Shown here: in pieces, positions 1 through 5,196 of the stretch
Position numbering within the stretch: position 1 is the stretch's first letter
Layout of the letters: every line of letters starts with the position of its first letter
Notes under the pieces: generated by a model
Told to the model about the DNA's origin: nothing
Seen by the model: the letters and a program-made list of their open reading frames with translations, nothing else
Databases searched by the model: none
Origin: Heyndrickxia sporothermodurans
GTDB taxonomy: Bacteria > Bacillota > Bacilli > Bacillales > Bacillaceae_C
Assembly (NCBI RefSeq): GCF_016785185.1
Contig: NZ_JAEKDY010000163.1
DNA: 5,599 bases
Strand: one strand, 5' to 3'
Made by a program: the position numbers and the translations under genes

Positions 1-87
1 TTTATATGCGTTGTTTGAATGGGGGCTTACTGGTCAACTACCATTATACAAGATTTGGGGAGGTACTTCTTTTTTTATCTCTTAAAC

Positions 88-104
88 CCCTTGATACACA
101 AGGG
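88..104. repeat. Short inverted repeat (6-bp stem, 5-nt loop)
   Basis: CCCTTG at 88-93 is mirrored exactly by CAAGGG at 99-104 across the loop ATACA. Neither strand has an adjacent T-run of the length a terminator needs, so an intrinsic terminator is not supported. It may be a recombination or protein-binding site, or it may be coincidence. Two reading frames are open from the window edge across or up to this area (stops at 83-85 and 132-134), so it could also lie in the tail of a truncated gene. Confidence 0.35.
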
Positions 105-150
105 CTAAGAATTATGAAATTCATTCAAATGTAAAAAGAATTCAATAATA

Positions 151-179
151 TATCTTAAATTTCTTAAATAGGATATACT
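151..179 (+). promoter_or_regulatory. Possible SigA promoter of the ydjO-like gene
   Basis: A good -10 hexamer, TATACT, lies at 174-179, about 30 nt before the start codon. The -35 region at the right distance (around 151-156, TATCTT) is poor. The spacer contains CTTAAAT twice in 9-bp phase (154-160 and 163-169), which could be a binding site for an activator or repressor. The call rests mainly on the -10 and its position. Confidence 0.35.
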
Positions 180-208
180 AATAGTAGTACATAGAAGGGA
201 GAATCATT

Positions 209-391
209 ATGGCATATTTTAAAGGCCAGAAAGAGCCTGTTCCCGAAGTCGAAACAAATGTTTGGTCCTGTACAAGTGATAGCTGCCAAGGATGGATGAG
301 AGAAGCGTTCAGTTTAGATGAAAAACCGAAATGCCCGCTTTGTCATTCAGACATGGACAAAGAAACAAGAATTCTGCCGGTTATTGAGTAA
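209..391 (+). CDS. ydjO: YdjO-type small cysteine-motif protein (cold-inducible YdjO family)
   Basis: This is a 60-aa cytoplasmic protein with no signal peptide or membrane segment. Cysteines at residues 21, 26, 42 and 45 are arranged as C-x4-C and C-P-L-C, followed by His46. That looks like a small zinc ribbon, and metal binding is an inference from the spacing. The WSC...C.GWMR...F and CPLCHS.M segments match the YdjO family of Bacillus as I recall it; the family is named cold-inducible, but its molecular role is unknown. The start at 209 is supported by the purine-rich AAGGGAGA about 7 nt upstream. The gene stands alone: a possible promoter precedes it and a strong terminator follows 43 nt after the stop codon. 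Length and ends are as expected for an intact family member. Confidence 0.85.
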   Translation: MAYFKGQKEPVPEVETNVWSCTSDSCQGWMREAFSLDEKPKCPLCHSDMDKETRILPVIE

Positions 392-433
392 CATTTCTCA
401 ACTAGCTTAATTGCACATACAATAACGGAAAAG

Positions 434-471
434 AAAAACAGTCTCGTTTACATAATGAGACTGTTTTTTTT
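434..471 (+). terminator. Intrinsic terminator of the ydjO-like gene
   Basis: A perfect 12-bp stem pairs 434-445 (AAAAACAGTCTC) with 457-468 (GAGACTGTTTTT), and the 3' arm runs into eight T residues (464-471). The 11-nt loop can close further with a G-T pair and two T-A pairs. It separates the ydjO unit from the large secreted-protein gene downstream. Confidence 0.9.
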
Positions 472-499
472 GTTCAAGTATGTTTATTTTCAGGCCTAT

Positions 500-505
500 T
501 ATAAT
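500..505 (+). promoter_or_regulatory. Candidate -10 box for the 879-aa secreted-protein gene
   Basis: A consensus TATAAT lies at 500-505 between the preceding terminator and the large gene. No good -35 is found 16-18 nt upstream. If used, it would give a 5' leader of roughly 150 nt. An alternative, TTGTTA at 574-579 as a -35, has no acceptable -10 partner. The assignment is weak. Confidence 0.25.
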
Positions 506-592
506 AGTCCTAATTATTAATCAAATCTTTACGTTTTTCAGGTGTTTTGCCCTATATGTGAATGAAAAAAATGTTGTTAAAGTAGTTTTAGG

Positions 593-633
593 TATGTCAC
601 ATTTCTATGAATCTAGTAGAAAAATGTGTCATA
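593..633. repeat. Near-perfect inverted repeat in the leader of the secreted-protein gene
   Basis: The arm at 593-604 (TATGTCACATTT) is mirrored by 622-633 (AAATGTGTCATA). Eleven of 12 positions pair, with a single T/T mismatch at 597/629 and 17 nt between the arms. It ends 16 nt before the GGGAGG ribosome binding site at 649-654. It could be a regulator-binding pair of half-sites or an mRNA hairpin next to the ribosome binding site. No T-run follows, so it is not a terminator. Confidence 0.45.
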
Positions 634-660
634 TTACTAAATTCCTATGGGAGGTAACAT

Positions 661-3300
661 ATGAAGAAGGTAAAAAGCCTGTTTTTAAAGGTCGTCATGG
701 CAATTCTAGTAGTAGGAACTTTGCCATCCCTGTCTGGGTTGCAAGCTGTACATGCTGAGGGTCCGAATGATCCAGCACCTGAGATTAAACCTGTGAATGA
801 TAATGGGAAAAAGGTATTGTTTGATAACACCCACGGTCAAACAGCTGGTGCGGCTGACTGGGTCATTGATGGGGGATTCTCTGATTTTGGAAATGCCATT
901 GCAAAAAAAGGTTACTATGTAAAAGAACTTCGTAAGACGACACCAATTACGTATGATGATTTGAAAGCGTATGATGTATTTGTGATTGGAGAAGCAAATA
1001 TTCCGTATAAAAAATCTGAACAAAATGCAATGATTCAATATGTACAAACAGGCGGAAGTATTTTCTTTATTGCCGATCACTACAATGCGGATCGTAACAA
1101 AAACCGTTGGGATGCTTCTGAAGTGTTCAATGGCTATCGTCGAGGTGCATTCGAAAATCCTGCCAAAGGCATGTCGACTGAAGAAGCTAACTCACTTGCC
1201 ATGCAAGGTGTAGAGAGCTCTGATTGGTTATCTGATAACTTTGGACTTCGTTTTCGCTATAACGCGGTCGGCGATGTAAATGCAACAACAATCGTTTCTC
1301 CAAATAGTACTTTTGGAATTACTAGTGGTGTTGATTCTGTTGCGGTCCATGCCGGGTCCACGGTTGCTATTACGGATCCAAAACGTGCAAAAGGTCTAGT
1401 TTACCTTCCATCATTATCTTCTAAAGATAAATGGAATAATGCGGTCGATCAAGGTGTATATTTTGGCGGCGGTGTGGATGAGGGCGCCTATGCAGCAATT
1501 TCAAAACTTGGAAAAGGAAAAGCTGCATTTATTGGTGATTCTTCCCCGGTTGAGGATGCCACTCCAAAATATGTACGTGAAGAAAACGGTGCAAAGAAAA
1601 CAACGTATGATGGATTTAAAGAACAAGATGATGCTGTTCTTTTAACAAATATAATTGACTGGTTAGCTGTGGATGAAGATTATACAAGTTTCGAAGGGAA
1701 AATTCCTTTAGATAAAGAGTCACCAATTCTAGATATGGAAATTCCGAGTAAGTCAACGGAACCACAACCGGAGCCATGGTCACCACCTGCTGCAGGTTAT
1801 AAGTGGTATGATTCCAGTACATTTGCTCCAGGATCTTACGGGTCATCCAAGCCTGCTGAAGTAAACGCGGAATATTCATTTGTACACCAAGCTGTGTTGC
1901 CAAATCAACAAGAATTCCAAATTCGTGTATCCGTTGATCATTTAGCTCCAGGACAAACTGTTTCAGGGTTAAAAGCGGGGATCTATTTAACTGGTGGAGA
2001 GCAAATCGCGAAATTCCAAAATGAGGACGGCACGTGGCCAACTTCTTACAATTATAGCTCGGAATTTTCCGTTACGGCTGATAAAACGGGCCACGCAAGT
2101 AAGGATTTAACTGTAAAAATCAATCCTGCGAAATTAGGTGCTGCAAGCTTACGACTAAAAAGCGGCAGCAAAAATATCATTACAGAAGCGGTAACTGTTG
2201 ATAATGTTAATGCTGAGCCATTGCCAGATGATAAACCGAATTTACCGGAAAAAATTTCAATTCAAGATGCAAGAACAGCACAGGTTGGAAAAACCGTAAC
2301 GATTGAAGGTGTTGTTACTTCTAAACCAGGTGCCTTTGGTGGACAAGGGTTCTATTTGCAGGATGATTCTGCCGGAATCTATGTCTTCCAAAATGAAACG
2401 GGTTATCAAGTTGGCGATGTTTTAAAAATTACTGCAACAACAGAAGTGTATAATAATGAACTTGAGCTAACAAATCCAGTAGCAATTGAAAAAACAGGAA
2501 CAAAACCCGTACCTGAAGCAAAAGTTGTGACTGAATTGAAAGATGCGAATCAAGGTCAACTTGTACAATTAGAAAATGTGAAAGTAGAAAATTTAGCGGT
2601 TACCGGTCGTGCGTTTGAATTTGATGCAACGAAGGATGGAAAATCAACGCGAATTCGTGTCGATGAGCGTACGGGTGTTACCTATGATGAGTTTTCAAAA
2701 AAATATAAAAATGGTGATGTGCTAAATATCACGGGGATCTCATCTATTTTTAAAGATGTATACCAGCTAAAACCATTAAGTTTTGATCATTTTAAAATTG
2801 CCGATGCAACTGGTCCAGTAATTAAAGATATTAATCCATTAAGCATCTATCCGTACGAATCGTTTGAACAAAACGTAGAAGTGACGGACGAAGGCAGTGG
2901 TGTAGCTAAAGTTACAATTACTTTGGATGGAAACGAAGTGTCGAATCCAATTAAAGTAGAACCTTTCACGTTAGCACGTGGAAATCACACGATCGTTGTA
3001 AAAGCAGTTGATCAAGCGGGTAATGAAAGTGTGAAGGAATTCACTTTTGTTGTACAAATGGATTTGAATCATTTAGATGAATATCTTGATAAAGGGTATG
3101 AAAAAGGACTTATTACAAATAAAGGGATATATAAAAGTCTTTCAGCGAAAGCACAAACAGCACAAAAAGCAAAGTTGAAAATTGTTAGATGTACACTTTT
3201 AAATTCCCTTGAGCTTGAAGTAAGATTGCATAGCAGCAGAAAGATCGATAAAGATTATGCAAAATCACTCATCGAAGTCATTAACTATTTAAAAAAGTAA
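661..3300 (+). CDS. Large secreted multidomain protein: GATase1-like domain, YhcR-type OB folds, Ig-like and FIMAH-like domains
   Basis: This 879-aa protein should be exported by Sec. Residues 1-32 form a signal peptide: basic start MKKVK, a hydrophobic core, and a VHA/E cleavage site after Ala32. Residues about 50-340 resemble a Rossmann-like class I glutamine-amidotransferase fold (KVLFDN, YDVFVIGEAN, GGSIFFIADHYN, KAAFIGDSSP) with a striking DHYNADRN motif at 139-146. There is no cysteine here, so amidotransferase chemistry is unlikely. After a Pro-rich linker (365-377), residues 395-516 are beta-rich. Residues 531-712 look like two OB folds of the kind in nuclease YhcR (IEGVVTSKPGAFGGQGFYLQDD), suggesting nucleic-acid or ligand binding. 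Residues 713-799 are Ig-like (DQAGN), and 800-879 are FIMAH-like. No LPXTG, SLH or transmembrane anchor is seen. GGGAGG, 6 nt upstream, fixes the start. No nuclease domain is recognisable, so the activity is unknown. Confidence 0.85.
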   Translation: MKKVKSLFLKVVMAILVVGTLPSLSGLQAVHAEGPNDPAPEIKPVNDNGKKVLFDNTHGQTAGAADWVIDGGFSDFGNAIAKKGYYVKELRKTTPITYDDLKAYDVFVIGEANIPYKKSEQNAMIQYVQTGGSIFFIADHYNADRNKNRWDASEVFNGYRRGAFENPAKGMSTEEANSLAMQGVESSDWLSDNFGLRFRYNAVGDVNATTIVSPNSTFGITSGVDSVAVHAGSTVAITDPKRAKGLVYLPSLSSKDKWNNAVDQGVYFGGGVDEGAYAAISKLGKGKAAFIGDSSPVEDATPKYVREENGAKKTTYDGFKEQDDAVLLTNIIDWLAVDEDYTSFEGKIPLDKESPILDMEIPSKSTEPQPEPWSPPAAGYKWYDSSTFAPGSYGSSKPAEVNAEYSFVHQAVLPNQQEFQIRVSVDHLAPGQTVSGLKAGIYLTGGEQIAKFQNEDGTWPTSYNYSSEFSVTADKTGHASKDLTVKINPAKLGAASLRLKSGSKNIITEAVTVDNVNAEPLPDDKPNLPEKISIQDARTAQVGKTVTIEGVVTSKPGAFGGQGFYLQDDSAGIYVFQNETGYQVGDVLKITATTEVYNNELELTNPVAIEKTGTKPVPEAKVVTELKDANQGQLVQLENVKVENLAVTGRAFEFDATKDGKSTRIRVDERTGVTYDEFSKKYKNGDVLNITGISSIFKDVYQLKPLSFDHFKIADATGPVIKDINPLSIYPYESFEQNVEVTDEGSGVAKVTITLDGNEVSNPIKVEPFTLARGNHTIVVKAVDQAGNESVKEFTFVVQMDLNHLDEYLDKGYEKGLITNKGIYKSLSAKAQTAQKAKLKIVRCTLLNSLELEVRLHSSRKIDKDYAKSLIEVINYLKK

Positions 3301-3303
3301 ATT

Positions 3304-3334
3304 AAAAAGTCAGCCTTTGAATGGCTGACTTTTT
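3304..3334. terminator. Bidirectional intrinsic terminator
   Basis: A perfect 12-bp stem pairs 3304-3315 (AAAAAGTCAGCC) with 3323-3334 (GGCTGACTTTTT) around a 7-nt loop. The 3' arm supplies a T-run on the plus strand. The minus strand reads GGCTGACTTTTTAATTT, so it can also stop transcripts arriving from the minus-strand small-gene pair. It starts 3 nt after the stop codon of the secreted-protein gene. Confidence 0.92.
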
Positions 3335-3367
3335 CAAGTGAATCGACAACATTTTCGGCTAAGTTTA

Positions 3368-3387
3368 TTAATCAAACGTTTGATTAA
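3368..3387. promoter_or_regulatory. Perfect 20-bp palindrome, operator-like
   Basis: The half-site TTAATCAAAC at 3368-3377 is followed directly by its exact reverse complement at 3378-3387, with no spacer. The core TCAAACGTTTGA, with a central CG, resembles operators of LacI-family regulators (the PurR-type core is AAACGTTT). It is not a good CcpA cre, which needs TG at the outer edge. It lies at the 3' end of both converging units and not at a visible promoter, so its role is unclear. Confidence 0.5.
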
Positions 3388-3449
3388 AAATAAGCGAAAG
3401 TGCAATTCTACAGCATTTTTTAAGAAAGCACCATTAAAATCGTGTCGAA

Positions 3450-3575
3450 TCACTTTTTCTTAGTTGGTGTAACCTCATCTGCAATTTCCTCAAGTGATTT
3501 AATTTTTCCGTGAGGGTTTTGTGATTGTTTTCGAACGGTCCATTGCCGCTCTTTCTGGCCTTTTGATTGTGTCAT
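3450..3575 (-). CDS. 41-aa basic small protein, unrecognised or possibly DUF6254-like
   Basis: The reading frame starts MTQSKGQKERQW and ends in TPTKKK. It is hydrophilic and lysine- and glutamine-rich, with no cysteine, signal peptide or membrane segment. Its ATG (3575-3573) overlaps the stop codon of the upstream minus-strand gene as ATGA, and a Shine-Dalgarno GAGG at 3586-3583 lies 7 nt before it. Both point to a real, translationally coupled second gene of a two-gene operon. The QNPHGKIKSLEEIADE core reminds me of a short Bacillus family annotated DUF6254, but this is from memory and unverified. The function is unknown. Expression should follow that of the partner gene, perhaps late in sporulation if the promoter call at 3833-3862 is right. 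The transcript probably ends at the shared terminator 116 nt downstream. Confidence 0.7.
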   Translation of the reverse strand: MTQSKGQKERQWTVRKQSQNPHGKIKSLEEIADEVTPTKKK

Positions 3576-3802
3576 TGTTCTTCCTCACTTTCCTTTCCAG
3601 GTATTTTTCCATCAAACCATTTTGAGAATCGTTCCATTTCTGGATCAACTTTTAAAGACGTAACGTGAAACGGATTATCCGCCACTTTTCTATCGATTCG
3701 TAGTCCCATTTGAGGACCGCCGAAAGAGTCATTTTCAATTCCTTCATATTTAGAATCGAAATGAGGATCGGCATTGACATGGATATTCTTCTCTTTGTTC
3801 AT
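3572..3802 (-). CDS. 76-aa hydrophilic small protein of unknown function
   Basis: This small soluble, acidic protein begins MNKEKNIHVNADPHFDSKYE and ends GKESEEEQ. It has no cysteine, signal peptide or membrane segment. Features that look conserved are NADPHFDSKYEG, the glycine patch FGGPQMG, and a C-terminal FSKWFDGKIPGK. I do not recognise the family. The frame extends upstream to an ATG at 3808 and a GTG at 3811. I chose the ATG at 3802 because the only Shine-Dalgarno-like stretch, AAAGTGAG, sits 8 nt before it and is too close to the other two starts. The stop overlaps the ATG of the 41-aa gene by ATGA, so the two are probably translated together. A forespore-type promoter candidate lies about 31 nt upstream, hinting at a spore-associated role; that is inference. 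Confidence 0.72.
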   Translation of the reverse strand: MNKEKNIHVNADPHFDSKYEGIENDSFGGPQMGLRIDRKVADNPFHVTSLKVDPEMERFSKWFDGKIPGKESEEEQ

Positions 3803-3832
3803 TGGCATCACTCACTTTAAAATTTTCAAATC

Positions 3833-3862
3833 TATTTTGCAACTGAAATGGATTCTTTATTC
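3833..3862 (-). promoter_or_regulatory. Candidate SigG/SigF-type promoter of the minus-strand small-gene pair
   Basis: Read on the minus strand, GAATA (3862-3858) is followed after exactly 18 nt by CAAAATA (3839-3833). From memory, the Bacillus SigG consensus is about GMATA, 18 nt, CATNMTA, so only one -10 position differs. Transcription would start near 3826, about 24 nt before the preferred start codon. A SigA alternative, TTGCAA with TAAAGT 17 nt later, would overlap the ribosome binding site and is less likely. Confidence 0.45.
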
Positions 3863-3889
3863 TTAATTTGGGAAAAACAATGTTATAAT
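3860..3889 (+). promoter_or_regulatory. SigA promoter of cvfB with extended -10
   Basis: A consensus TATAAT lies at 3884-3889 and is preceded by TG at 3881-3882, making an extended -10. The best -35 is TTCTTA at 3860-3865, 18 nt upstream; it is weak, as is common for extended -10 promoters. The expected start near 3896 gives a leader of about 30 nt before cvfB. Confidence 0.75.
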
Positions 3890-3927
3890 TACTTCCATAC
3901 ATTTATTGAGGAGAGTAGGATATACAT

Positions 3928-4785
3928 ATGACAAGTCTTGAAGCGGGAACGGTAGTAACATTGGATGTAGATCGTGAAGCACCTTTTGGTTATTTTTTAA
4001 CAAACGGGGAGGAGGATGTACTCCTTCATGATAGCGAAGTTCCGGACGAATTTGATCCAGAGGAAGCACAGACAGTTTTTTTATTTCAGGATCATCAAGG
4101 TCGATTAGCCGCAACTTTGACGATTCCGACCGTTCAAATTGGAAAATATGATTGGGTAGAGGTCGTTGAAGTGAAGGAATCGCTTGGTGTGTTTGTATCG
4201 ATCGGGATTGTAAAGGATATTCTCATATCGAAGGATGATCTTCCAGCACTTCATAGTCTTTGGCCGACAATTGGAGATCGACTGTACTGCTCGTTGAAAA
4301 CAGATAAAAATGGACGCTTATTTGGAAAATTAGCAGCCGAGGATGTCATGCGGGCTGTTGCGGAGAAAGCAACACGTAAGGACTTCAATAAAAATATTAC
4401 TGGTTGGGCTTACCGTCTATTGAAGATTGGGACCTTCCTTTTAACAGATGAAAACTATATCGGTTTTATCCACGAAACACAACGTAAACACGAACCACGT
4501 CTAGGACAAAAAGTGGAAGGCCGGATTATTGATGTGAAGGAAGACGGCACGATCAATGTATCACTTCTTAGCCGTGGTCATGAAGCATTAGACGAGGATG
4601 CGGAAAAAATTTTTTCCTATATGCAAAGCCGCGGCGGCAAAATGCCTTATTGGGATAAAAGTAACCCAGAAGACATCACAGCCCGTTTTAATATGAGTAA
4701 AGCTGCTTTCAAACGAGCATTAGGCAGATTAATGAAAGAAGGAAAGATTTATCAAGAAGATGGTTGGAGTTTTATAAAAGAATAA
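3928..4785 (+). CDS. cvfB: CvfB/YitL-type S1-domain RNA-binding protein
   Basis: This 285-aa soluble protein belongs to the CvfB (conserved virulence factor B, YitL in B. subtilis) family. Known members have three S1-type OB folds and a C-terminal winged helix and bind RNA. Here the S1-like units fall at about residues 1-65 (with GYFLTNGEEDVLLHDSEVP), 68-135 (VEVKESLGVFVSIGIVKDIL) and 150-215 (LLTDENYIGFIHETQ, then GRIIDVKEDGTINVSL). The winged helix is at about 220-285, with NPEDITARFNMSKAAFKRALGRLMKEGKI as two helices. Length and order match the family, with no truncation. In Staphylococcus aureus, cvfB affects virulence-gene expression; in Bacillus its target is not settled. Shine-Dalgarno sequences GAGGAG (3908-3913) and AGGA (3917-3920) precede the ATG; the nearer one has the better spacing (7 nt). 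It has its own promoter and terminator and is divergent from the small-gene pair. Confidence 0.93.
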   Translation: MTSLEAGTVVTLDVDREAPFGYFLTNGEEDVLLHDSEVPDEFDPEEAQTVFLFQDHQGRLAATLTIPTVQIGKYDWVEVVEVKESLGVFVSIGIVKDILISKDDLPALHSLWPTIGDRLYCSLKTDKNGRLFGKLAAEDVMRAVAEKATRKDFNKNITGWAYRLLKIGTFLLTDENYIGFIHETQRKHEPRLGQKVEGRIIDVKEDGTINVSLLSRGHEALDEDAEKIFSYMQSRGGKMPYWDKSNPEDITARFNMSKAAFKRALGRLMKEGKIYQEDGWSFIKE

Positions 4786-4795
4786 TACGATTAAT

Positions 4796-4826
4796 AAAAA
4801 GGCAGATCATCCGATTTGTCTTTTTT
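4796..4826 (+). terminator. Intrinsic terminator of cvfB
   Basis: The arm 4796-4807 (AAAAAGGCAGAT) pairs with 4814-4825 (ATTTGTCTTTTT) over 12 positions, two of them G-U in RNA. The loop is CATCCG, which can close one more C-G pair. Six T residues (4821-4826) end the structure. It begins 10 nt after the cvfB stop codon. Confidence 0.82.
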
Positions 4827-5136
4827 ACAAGGCTCTTTTTAAAATAATTGTAGCGGAAAGGAACGGTTCATTGTCTATTTCAAAAACAACAAGCTTTACG
4901 AAAACGATTAAACAAAAAGAAGCGCCGCATTTCCCTTCAAAATCTTTGATTTAGTGGGGATTAGGGGCTTATTCTTTCTTTTTCTTTGGTTTTCAAAAAT
5001 CCTTTTTTATTCTTTCAATCATTGCACCGTCAGTGGTTAATACCATATAACTTTTACTACAAAAATTTGGTTTTCAGTATTATTTAGCTTCAAAGTAAAT
5101 TGTTTTCAAAATATACTATTTATTCAAAATACCTTA
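4827..5136. other. Gene-free AT-rich intergenic stretch
   Basis: I find no convincing coding frame on either strand; the longest open pieces have no start codon with a ribosome binding site. It holds a direct repeat of TTTGGTTTTCA (4985-4995 and 5066-5076, offset 81 bp) and two copies of TTCAAAATA (5105-5113 and 5123-5131). A weak hairpin TGGT/ACCA flanks TAAT near 5034-5045. The left end of the putative TnpB-bearing element probably lies here or just downstream, but I cannot place it. Confidence 0.6.
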
Positions 5137-5164
5137 TTGCCTTTACAACGTATTTTGCTATGAT
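5137..5164 (+). promoter_or_regulatory. Candidate promoter of the tnpB-like gene
   Basis: TTGCCT at 5137-5142 and TATGAT at 5159-5164 are separated by 16 nt. The -10 carries the TGn extension (TGC at 5156-5158). Spacing is one base short of optimal, but the extended -10 compensates. It lies 32 nt before the start codon. Confidence 0.55.
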
Positions 5165-5196
5165 AGATAGGAAGGAACCTTTTGGAGGGTTTGATA

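Noticed and set aside
593..608. A PlcR-box-like start, TATGTCAC, before the secreted-protein gene
   Set aside because: The PlcR box needs A at the sixth position and TNCATA at the far end; both are missing.
480..758. A 92-codon plus-strand frame with a hydrophobic start, running into the secreted-protein gene
   Set aside because: It lacks a ribosome binding site, overlaps the well-supported signal-peptide start at 661 in another frame, and covers the leader and its inverted repeat.
706..1080. A 124-codon frame on the minus strand
   Set aside because: It is antisense to the signal peptide and first domain of the secreted protein. Its Ile/Phe/Cys-rich composition does not look like a protein.
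1616..2041. A 141-codon frame on the minus strand
   Set aside because: It lies wholly inside the 879-aa gene in antisense, with low-complexity Leu/Gln composition typical of a shadow frame and no promoter or ribosome binding site.
3863..4114. An 83-codon minus-strand frame across the cvfB start
   Set aside because: It is antisense to cvfB and its promoter, without a ribosome binding site. The cvfB family match on the other strand is clear.
4860..4953. A short plus-strand open stretch encoding about 30 residues, including KTIKQKEAPHFPSKS, before a stop
   Set aside because: No start codon with a ribosome binding site and no recognisable family. It follows directly on the cvfB terminator, so a gene remnant cannot be told from chance.
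4986..5064. A minus-strand mini-frame (MVLTTDGAMIERIKKDF) in the gene-free stretch
   Set aside because: It has only 17 codons and no ribosome binding site; it is too short to support without conservation data.
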